From NCBI GenBank assembly GCA_964425255.1, contig CAYRMV010000170.1, positions 1-6,582 on the forward strand: a DNA stretch of 6,582 nucleotides. The letters run 5' to 3'. Of the stretch, positions 1-6,392 are shown piece after piece. Position numbers and translations under genes: made by a program. Each line of letters opens with the position of its first letter. The stretch's first letter is position 1. Under the pieces are notes generated by a model that saw only the letters and a list, made by a program, of their open reading frames with translations, did not search any database and was not told the DNA's origin. This DNA is from CAYRMV01 sp964425255. Lineage in GTDB: Bacteria; Bacteroidota; Bacteroidia; Flavobacteriales_D; Crocinitomicaceae.

Positions 1-2
1 AA

Positions 3-329
3 GGTGAATTAATAAAAAAATTCTCAAAAAAACATTGGGATAAAATATATGTTTCTATACCGGAGACTACTTTACTTAATATCATTTATCGCTTAAGAAT
101 TAAAGCAAATTACCATGATATTGAAACCTTTATTAATGCAGACATAAATTTCAAAGAATTTCATCATTATTTAGCTGAAATTGTTCAGTATTTAAATTTT
201 GTACATGAAGCATATATTCATAAAGCAATTGGAGATCAAAAATATAAAGAAATTTTAGAAGGATTTAATGGTCATATTTTGGAGGACAGGGCAAAGTATA
301 GATATTATCAATTAATAACAAAACTTTGA
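3..329 (+). CDS. 3' end of an unidentified protein gene (5' truncated by window edge)
   Basis: One reading frame is open from the left edge to a TGA at 327-329 and gives the last 108 residues of a protein whose start lies outside the window. I do not recognise the family with confidence. The visible part is hydrophilic and probably all-helical, rich in Lys, Ile, Tyr and His, with no signal peptide or membrane segment. It contains RLRIKANYHDIETFI near residues 32-46. The spacing R-x5-H there, and the R..A.Y pattern, faintly recall HEPN-domain proteins, many of which are RNases of toxin-antitoxin or abortive-infection systems. That is a guess: the polar residue usually next to the Arg in active HEPN motifs is absent. 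The frame has normal amino-acid make-up and ends 61 bp before the next gene on the same strand, so it may belong to the same island. Confidence 0.6.
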   Translation, partial: GELIKKFSKKHWDKIYVSIPETTLLNIIYRLRIKANYHDIETFINADINFKEFHHYLAEIVQYLNFVHEAYIHKAIGDQKYKEILEGFNGHILEDRAKYRYYQLITKL

Positions 330-390
330 CTTTCCACGAATCAAATGATTTATAGTCGATTAAAGACAATAATCTAAAAATATTCAACGC

Positions 391-852
391 ATGCAAGAAA
401 TCAAACAACTACTAGCAATCACTCTCCAGTTAAAAGAAAAATACAAGCACTGGAATAAAAATTTCACCTTAGATGGTAAACTCGTTGGCGATATAGGTGA
501 AGTATTGGCAGCTGAGAAATATAATTTAACATTACTTCCAGAAAACGAACCTGTTCATGATGCTATTCAGATTGAAACAAACCGAAAAGTTCAAATCAAA
601 TCAACCTTAAAAGGTAATTTTTATTTTCCATTTGGGGAGGAACGTGTTCCTGAGTTTTTGCTTTGTATTCACATTCAGGAAAATGGAGAATTTGAAGAAA
701 TTTAAAATGGTCCTGGAAGCTATGTTTTGGAGGAATACATCAATAAAGCAAACTTGAAACCTTATCGAAATTCCTATTATTCGTTGGCAAAAGGAAAGTT
801 GATAGAGTTGAATAAAAAATTATCAGAATCTCAAAAACTAATTCAAAACTAG
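391..852 (+). pseudogene. DUF6998-like protein gene interrupted by an in-frame TAA
   Basis: The frame starts at ATG 391, the only ATG after an in-frame TAA at 370-372, and runs to TAA 703-705 (104 residues). The same frame then continues for another 48 codons to TAG 850-852. The continuation reads NGPGSYVLEEY and onward, ending in a Lys/Leu/Ser-rich helix, and looks like the natural C-terminus. The intact product would be about 153 residues. From memory, small proteins of the DUF6998 kind share a G-[DE]-x-GE-x-x-A core, a DA pair, a V-Q-I-K strand and a YNGPG turn. Here these are GDIGEVLA (33-40), D57-A58, VQIK (67-70) and, straight after the stop, NGPG. The TAA occupies the expected Tyr position of YNGPG, and TAT or TAC to TAA is a single change. 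E37, D57 and Q68-x-K70 resemble an Mrr-like PD-(D/E/Q)XK site. Function is unknown. A sequencing error at 703-705, or use of the 104-residue form, cannot be excluded. Confidence 0.72.
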
Positions 853-2028
853 ATGCTTAAAAACACTGAAGAACTAATTCAATTTTTAGAATCCACAGAA
901 ATTCCAAAAATTGAGCACAAGCCCAAAACCTTTCTAGAAATAGCCAAGCAACCGCATTTTGAGAATGTGCTTTCCAACATTTATGCATTCTTTCTGAACG
1001 TCCGCGAGGAGCATGGGTATAGAGATTTGTTTGTTAAAAGTTTGCTTGCGTGTATTGCTGAAAAATCGAATGATTTAACCAAAGATTTTTCCTCGTTTAC
1101 GGATTTTGAAATCGAAACCGAATATCCAACCAAAGGCATTGGCAAAAATGGGAAACGTGGTCGTATTGATCTACTGCTTTACAACAACGAACAAGCCATT
1201 ATCATTGAAAACAAGGTTTATCACACTCTCAACAATGATTTGGATGATTACTGGAATTCGGTGAAATTGGAAACTCCTTCAACAGATTCAAAAATTGGAA
1301 TTATACTTTCGTTGAAACCCATTTCAAAAGACAATTGGCAAAATTTTGATCACAAAGGTGAATATATCAATTTTACGCACTTAGAATTCATCAATAAAGT
1401 CAACGACTTTAAATCCGAATACGAAGAACATGCAAACCCACATTTCCAGTTTGTCTTAGCCGATTTAATTCAAAATATTCAAAAAATCAGTTTACCAGTT
1501 ATGAAAAAAGAAGACATTCAATTTTTTCTTGAAAATAAGGAGAAAATAAACCAATTAGTTGCGTTCAAATACGAACTCAAGAAGCACATTATTTCCGAAG
1601 TGGAGAAAGCGGGTCACGGTATTGCAGGCGTAAAACTGGTAACACTTCGAAAATCGAATTTTAACACAAAAAGATTACGTTATTTTCAATCAACCAAACA
1701 TCCTGAGTTAATTTATACCATTGTTTTTGAAGAATTATTGCAAGGCGCAAACAACCTACATATTATCATCGAGCCACGAGGCAAGACCTTGAAAAACGGG
1801 GAAATGTTTAAAGAAATTGTGTTTGATGAAAATGAACAAGATATCCTCAACAAAGCATTTTATTCAAACCTCGACAAAGCGTGGTCTCATTTTGCGCATA
1901 AAGCGTATGTGATTGATGATAATACGCTATCCACATTGGGTGATTTTATTCAGGAAAGAATTAAAAAGGATCATTTTGAATCGATTTTTAAGAAAATGGA
2001 AAATCATTTGCGTTCGAAAGGCAATTAA
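853..2028 (+). CDS. PD-(D/E)XK nuclease family protein (PDDEXK_4-like)
   Basis: This 391-residue soluble protein is predicted to be a stand-alone nuclease. The N-terminal region has the helix typical of the PDDEXK_4 family: H35-F-E37 followed by LSNIYAFFLN and an HG pair (54-55). The catalytic core follows as R104-I-D106-LLLY and I118-E119-N120-K121, the Asp and Glu-x-Lys of the PD-(D/E)XK fold, on two predicted beta strands. A further strand, IGIILSL (148-154), fits the same fold. Residues from about 215 to 391 form a mixed helical and strand-rich C-terminal part with no motif I recognise; it may bind a substrate or partner. No membrane segment or signal peptide is visible. The ATG immediately follows the TAG of the preceding gene in the same frame, so translational coupling is likely. 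Proteins of this family occur as accessory genes in defence islands. The natural substrate is unknown, and DNA cleavage is inferred from the intact motif only. Confidence 0.85.
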   Translation: MLKNTEELIQFLESTEIPKIEHKPKTFLEIAKQPHFENVLSNIYAFFLNVREEHGYRDLFVKSLLACIAEKSNDLTKDFSSFTDFEIETEYPTKGIGKNGKRGRIDLLLYNNEQAIIIENKVYHTLNNDLDDYWNSVKLETPSTDSKIGIILSLKPISKDNWQNFDHKGEYINFTHLEFINKVNDFKSEYEEHANPHFQFVLADLIQNIQKISLPVMKKEDIQFFLENKEKINQLVAFKYELKKHIISEVEKAGHGIAGVKLVTLRKSNFNTKRLRYFQSTKHPELIYTIVFEELLQGANNLHIIIEPRGKTLKNGEMFKEIVFDENEQDILNKAFYSNLDKAWSHFAHKAYVIDDNTLSTLGDFIQERIKKDHFESIFKKMENHLRSKGN

Positions 2029-2159
2029 AGTGTAAATATTGATTTTTTTTCATCAAAATATGTAATTTAGAAACTTTCAATCGCAAATGTCCGAAAACCA
2101 ATACATAGAAGCATTGGATTAAGTCGAAAGCCCGAAGATGTATATACAAAATAGTTATA
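2029..2159. other. 131-bp intergenic gap with no credible gene
   Basis: An AT-rich spacer separates the PDDEXK_4-like gene from the DUF1016 gene. It has a T8 run at 2043-2050 flanked only by a weak TTGAT/ATCAA pairing, too poor to call a terminator. An ATG at 2087 opens an 11-codon frame (MSENQYIEALD) closed by TAA at 2120-2122. The same frame is open beyond that stop past 2160, so this could be decayed coding sequence, but nothing in it is recognisable. TAATTTAG at 2063-2070 is one base from the Bacteroidota -7 element TAnnTTTG, but the nearest upstream TTG is 21 bp away, so a promoter is only a possibility. The gap is the longest inside the gene run and is where a second transcription unit would most plausibly begin. 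Confidence 0.5.
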
Positions 2160-3179
2160 ATGAACAAAGAACTAAAAATACGCACCGAAGAATACAGTAA
2201 TATATTGCAGCAAGCAGTTCAGGAAATTCGTACTTCACGTATTTTACTTGCCAAACAGATTAATAGTAGCATTCAATCTTCTTACTGGAACTTAGGTAAA
2301 TTGCTTTTTGATAAACAGCTGGAAGAGGGTTACGGAAGTGGTGTTGTTAACCAACTTTCTTTAGACCTAAAAAAAGAGTTTCCAGACATGGGTTTATCGC
2401 CACGTAATTTGTGGGATATGAAGCGTTTTTATGAACGTTATCGTTTAGCAGATTCAAAACTGCGACAGGCTGTCGCAGTTTTACCCTGGGGTCATAATTT
2501 ACTTTTAATCAACAAAATACAATCATTTGAAGCCGTAGAGTTTTACGCTAACCAAACTATTGAAAAAGGTTGGAGTCGAGATTTATTACTCAATGCTATC
2601 AAAATGGATAGTTTTGGCCAACTTCAAAAACAAATTAAAACGCACAATTTTAACGAAACGCTTCCTGTTCCAAATGCCGATTATGCAAACACTGTATTTA
2701 AAGATAGTTACAATCTTGGTTTTTTAAGCATCACAGAACCTGTAAAAGAGTTGGAATTAGAGAAGCGATTGATTGAAAAAATTAAATTGTTCGTATTAGA
2801 ATTAGGTAAGGGTTTTAGTTTTATAGGTAACCAGCATCGACTAGAATATAATGGCAAAGAATATTTTGTAGATATGCTGTTCTTTCATCGAGGTTTACGT
2901 TCGTTGGTGGCCATAGAATTAAAAATAGGAAGCTTTAAAGCAGAATACATAGGCAAAATGAATTTGTATTTGAGCCTGCTTGATAAATTTGAAAAAGGGG
3001 AAAACGAAAATCAATCAATCGGCATTATTCTATGTGCCGACAAAGATCATTTAGATGTAGAAATTGCCCTGCAAGATATCAATAAACCAATTGGAGTGGC
3101 AGATTATCAGCTCTTACTACCAAAAGACAAATTACAAAACTTACTTATCGAGGAAATAAAAAAATCTGAAGAGAAATAG
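2160..3179 (+). CDS. DUF1016 / YhcG-family PD-(D/E)XK nuclease domain protein
   Basis: The 339-residue length is normal for the family. The N-terminal DUF1016_N part (about 15-165) shows its signature blocks in order: YWNLGKLL (42-49), GYGSGVV (57-63), LSPRNLW (79-85) and LPWGHN (108-113). The C-terminal nuclease-like domain (about 175-330) contains GFSFIGNQHRLEYNGKEYFVD, with the catalytic-type Asp at 238 on FVDMLFFH, and AIELK with E253 and K255. YIGKMNLYLSLLD (263-275) follows. The PD-(D/E)XK residues therefore look intact. DUF1016 genes are commonly found within or beside type I restriction-modification loci, and here hsdR starts 3 bp after this gene's TAG, strongly suggesting one mRNA and coupled translation. 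Its biochemical role is not established; it may support or regulate the restriction complex or act as an independent nuclease. A perfect inverted repeat lies within codons 99-108. The start has A/T-rich upstream sequence and no Shine-Dalgarno. Confidence 0.92.
   Translation: MNKELKIRTEEYSNILQQAVQEIRTSRILLAKQINSSIQSSYWNLGKLLFDKQLEEGYGSGVVNQLSLDLKKEFPDMGLSPRNLWDMKRFYERYRLADSKLRQAVAVLPWGHNLLLINKIQSFEAVEFYANQTIEKGWSRDLLLNAIKMDSFGQLQKQIKTHNFNETLPVPNADYANTVFKDSYNLGFLSITEPVKELELEKRLIEKIKLFVLELGKGFSFIGNQHRLEYNGKEYFVDMLFFHRGLRSLVAIELKIGSFKAEYIGKMNLYLSLLDKFEKGENENQSIGIILCADKDHLDVEIALQDINKPIGVADYQLLLPKDKLQNLLIEEIKKSEEK
2456..2482. repeat. 27-bp perfect inverted repeat inside the DUF1016 gene
   Basis: The left arm AAAACTGCGACAG (2456-2468) is the exact reverse complement of the right arm CTGTCGCAGTTTT (2470-2482), around a single central G at 2469. 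It encodes the segment KLRQAVAV just before the conserved LPWGHN block. With only one unpaired base, an RNA hairpin would have to open two or three inner pairs, leaving a stem of about ten to eleven pairs including the strong CTGCGACA/TGTCGCAG core. It is the longest perfect inverted repeat I found by eye in the window. The reading frame runs through it undisturbed, so it is not an obvious insertion. Confidence 0.9.
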
Positions 3180-3182
3180 CCA

Positions 3183-6100
3183 ATGAAATTCACCGAAGAA
3201 AAGTTAGAACGAGCATTTGCCGAATTATTAGCACAAGAAGGATTTGTTCATCAACTTGGGAATACGATTATTCGCAATCCAGAAGAAGTACTCATTGAGG
3301 AAGATTTACTTAATTTCCTCTTGAAACAATATGAATTAGAAGGAATTACACCTACGGAATGTAAATCAATCATTCTACAACTCAAATCCCTCTCCTCAAC
3401 TGATTTATATGAAAGCAATAAAACCTTTTTGAGAATGCTTTCGGACGGTTTTATTCTGAAAAGAGAAGACCGTAACCAAAAAGACATTTATATCCAACTT
3501 ATTGATTATTCTGGTTTAAGTAAACAACGCCAACCTCAAGATGATCAACTTTTAAAACTGTTATCAGATTACGAGGAACAATTTGGAGATGATAACAACA
3601 TCTACAAATTCGTTAATCAATTAGAAATTGTAGGTACAGAGAAACGTATACCAGATGGAATCCTTTATATCAATGGCCTACCTTTGGTGGTATTTGAATT
3701 TAAATCTGCCATTCGTGAGGAAGCTACGATTTTTGATGCATTTAAACAATTAACTGTTCGCTATAAGAGAGACATTCCAGAACTATTTAAATACAATGCT
3801 TTTTGTGTGATAAGTGATGGAGTTAATAACAAAGCAGGTTCGTTCTTTGCACCGTATGAATTTTATTATGCTTGGAGACGAATTGCTGGCTTGGCAAAAG
3901 AGGTGGATGGCTTTGATAGTATGTTTACGCTCATTCAAGGAATGTTTCATAAAAATCGACTGCGAGATATTATTCGAAACTTCATTTACATTCCGGACAG
4001 TTCAAAAAAGAACGAAAAAATTGTATGTCGCTATCCACAATATTATGCAGCACGAGCTTTGTTTGAAAACATCATTCGTGCACAGAAACCAGATGGAGAT
4101 GGAAAAGGTGGAACCTATTTTGGTGCAACAGGATGTGGTAAAAGCTTTACGATGCTATATCTTACACGATTGTTGATGAAAAGTGAATTATTCAGTAGTC
4201 CAACCATCGTTCTAATAACCGACAGAACCGATCTCGATACACAGCTTTCAGAACAATTTACCAACGCAAAAAATTTCATTGGTGATAACACAATAATAAG
4301 TGTTGAAAGTAGAGCCCATTTGAGAGAATTGATTCAAGGAAGACAAAGCGGAGGTGTATTTTTGACCACCATACATAAATTTACAGAAGACACACAGCTA
4401 CTTACTGACCGTTCAAATGTAATTTGTATTTCTGATGAAGCGCACAGAAGTCAAACAAACCTGGATCAAAAAGTAAAAATTACTGAAAAAGGTGTTACCA
4501 AAACCTATGGTTTTGCGAAATACCTGCACGATTCCTTACCCAATGCAACATTTGTTGGTTTCACTGGTACTCCAATTGATGCAACATTAGATGTATTTGG
4601 AAAAGTAGTGGATGCATACACAATGACTGAATCGGTAAAAGATGAAATCACAGTTAGAATTGTTTATGAAGGACGTGCAGCAAAAGTGGCCTTAAAAAAC
4701 AGTGAGTTAGAAAAAATTGAAAAATACTACGAAGAAGCAGCTGAATTGGGTGCAAACGACTATCAGATAGATAAAAGCAAAGCAGAAACAGCAAACATGT
4801 ACACCATTTTGGGAGATCCTGATCGTTTGCGTGCCGTTGCAGAAGATTTTATTACACATTATGAAAACAGAATTTCAGAAGGTGCAACCGTAAAAGGAAA
4901 AGCATTGTTTGTAAGTAGTAGTCGTGAAATTGCCTACGAATTGTACAAAAATATCATTGTACTTCGTCCTGAATGGGCTGAAATACGAGAAGCTGAAGAA
5001 GGTGTAGAATTAACGGACAAAGACAAACGAGAGTTAAAGCCTATTGAACGTGTAAAAATGGTTATGACCAGAGGTAAAGACGATCCAAAAGAATTGTGGG
5101 ATATGTTGGGTACTTCTGACGATAGAAAAGAATTAGACCGCCAGTTCAAAAATCCGAAATCTAATTTCAAAATTGCTATTGTTGTCGATATGTGGCTCAC
5201 AGGTTTTGATGTACCATTTTTGGACAGCATCTACATTGATAAACCGATCCAACAACACAATTTAATTCAAACCATTTCCAGAGTTAACCGAAAATTTGAA
5301 GGAAAAAACAAAGGTTTGGTGGTCGATTATATCGGAATCAAAAAACAAATGAATTTGGCATTAGCTAAATACAACAAAGGAGACGAAGATAATTTTGAAG
5401 ACATTGACCAATCATTGGTGGTAGTAAAAGACCATTTGGATTTATTAGCCAAATTGATGCATACATTCGACAATACAAAGTATTTCAAAGGCAGTACAAT
5501 TGAGCAATTAAACACCTTAAATCAAGGCGCAGAATTTGTGCAAAAAACCAAAGAATTAGAAACCCGTTTCATGGGCTTGGTGAAACGATTAAAAGCCGCT
5601 TATGACATTTGTTCAGGGAGTGAAAAACTAAGCCAAACAGAAAGAGATTACACACATTTTTATTTGGCAATTCGTTCCATTATTTTCAAATTGACCAAAG
5701 GAAATGCACCCGATACTGCTCAAATGAATGCACGTGTTCGTGAAATGATTAAAGAAGCGTTAGAAAGTGATGGAGTTCAAGAAATTTTCAAACTAGGAGA
5801 TGAAAATGAAACAGAACAGGACATTTTTGATGAAGATTATTTAGCCAAAATTGATAAAATAAAACTGCCCAATACCAAAATCAAGTTACTTCAACAATTA
5901 TTAGCTAGAGTTATTGGAGAAATCAAGAAGATTAACAAAGTAAAAGGCATTGACTTTTCAAAAAAGATGCAAACATTGGTTGAAAGATACAATCAACGTG
6001 ACGAAAACGACATTTTGCGAAGTGAAGTCTATGAAGAAATGGCGAATGCTTTAACGGAATTGATCTGGGAAGTTCACAAAGAATTTTCAGCAGGAGACGA

Positions 6101-6392
6101 ATTAGGAATTAACTTTGAAGAAAAGGCCTTTTACGATATTCTAAAAGAACTTTGTATCAAATACGACTTCAACTATCCTGACGACAAAATGATTGCACTA
6201 GCAAAAGCAGTCAAAGACCTTGTGGATGGTCAAGCCAAATTCCCCGACTGGAACAAACGAGACGACATAAAATCGGCTTTGAAAGTAGGTTTAATACTAT
6301 TACTCGATGAATTTGGCTATCCACCTGTAGAGCGCGATGAAGTATATGTAGAGATTTTTGAACAGGCAGAGAATTTCAAGAAAAATCAGTAA
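3183..6392 (+). CDS. hsdR: type I restriction enzyme, R (endonuclease/translocase) subunit
   Basis: This is a complete 1069-residue HsdR, the subunit that cleaves DNA after ATP-driven translocation when bound to an HsdM/HsdS methyltransferase. The N-terminal nuclease domain (about 1-260) has P157-D158-G-I, then F171-E172-F173-K174 and Q189...Y194, the PD-(D/E)XK site of type I enzymes. The superfamily 2 helicase-like motor follows. Motif I (Walker A) is GATGCGKS (314-321) and motif Ia is LITDRTDLDTQL (344-355). Motif II is DEAH (418-421) and motif III is GFTGTP (459-464). A motif IV region lies at KALFVSSSREIAYELY (573-588), motif V at DMWLTGFDVP (669-678) and motif VI at QTISRVNR (696-703). 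The remaining residues to 1069 form the helical C-terminal region that in this family contacts HsdM. All key residues look intact. The gene starts 3 bp after the DUF1016 gene. No hsdM or hsdS is in the window, so partner genes must lie outside for activity. Confidence 0.97.
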   Translation: MKFTEEKLERAFAELLAQEGFVHQLGNTIIRNPEEVLIEEDLLNFLLKQYELEGITPTECKSIILQLKSLSSTDLYESNKTFLRMLSDGFILKREDRNQKDIYIQLIDYSGLSKQRQPQDDQLLKLLSDYEEQFGDDNNIYKFVNQLEIVGTEKRIPDGILYINGLPLVVFEFKSAIREEATIFDAFKQLTVRYKRDIPELFKYNAFCVISDGVNNKAGSFFAPYEFYYAWRRIAGLAKEVDGFDSMFTLIQGMFHKNRLRDIIRNFIYIPDSSKKNEKIVCRYPQYYAARALFENIIRAQKPDGDGKGGTYFGATGCGKSFTMLYLTRLLMKSELFSSPTIVLITDRTDLDTQLSEQFTNAKNFIGDNTIISVESRAHLRELIQGRQSGGVFLTTIHKFTEDTQLLTDRSNVICISDEAHRSQTNLDQKVKITEKGVTKTYGFAKYLHDSLPNATFVGFTGTPIDATLDVFGKVVDAYTMTESVKDEITVRIVYEGRAAKVALKNSELEKIEKYYEEAAELGANDYQIDKSKAETANMYTILGDPDRLRAVAEDFITHYENRISEGATVKGKALFVSSSREIAYELYKNIIVLRPEWAEIREAEEGVELTDKDKRELKPIERVKMVMTRGKDDPKELWDMLGTSDDRKELDRQFKNPKSNFKIAIVVDMWLTGFDVPFLDSIYIDKPIQQHNLIQTISRVNRKFEGKNKGLVVDYIGIKKQMNLALAKYNKGDEDNFEDIDQSLVVVKDHLDLLAKLMHTFDNTKYFKGSTIEQLNTLNQGAEFVQKTKELETRFMGLVKRLKAAYDICSGSEKLSQTERDYTHFYLAIRSIIFKLTKGNAPDTAQMNARVREMIKEALESDGVQEIFKLGDENETEQDIFDEDYLAKIDKIKLPNTKIKLLQQLLARVIGEIKKINKVKGIDFSKKMQTLVERYNQRDENDILRSEVYEEMANALTELIWEVHKEFSAGDELGINFEEKAFYDILKELCIKYDFNYPDDKMIALAKAVKDLVDGQAKFPDWNKRDDIKSALKVGLILLLDEFGYPPVERDEVYVEIFEQAENFKKNQ

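Noticed and set aside
326..356. TTGACT and TATAGT spaced like a sigma-70 promoter before the DUF6998-like gene
   Set aside because: The 19-bp spacing is long, and Bacteroidota housekeeping promoters use a different -7 element (TAnnTTTG), which is absent there.
1988..2185. Minus-strand 65-codon frame over the end of the nuclease gene and the gap
   Set aside because: It overlaps the conserved + strand gene end, has a low-complexity hydrophobic composition and no recognisable domain; it looks like a chance frame.
3251..3487. Minus-strand 78-codon frame inside hsdR
   Set aside because: It lies wholly within the conserved N-terminal coding region of hsdR and shows a Ser/Leu-rich composition typical of antisense shadows.
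3814..4176. Overlapping + strand 120-codon frame inside hsdR
   Set aside because: It is out of frame across conserved nuclease and Walker A coding sequence and its translation has no protein-like motif.
4934..5515. Two minus-strand frames (4934-5230 and 5327-5515) inside hsdR
   Set aside because: Both are antisense to the helicase and C-terminal coding region and are Ser/Asn-rich shadows without domains.
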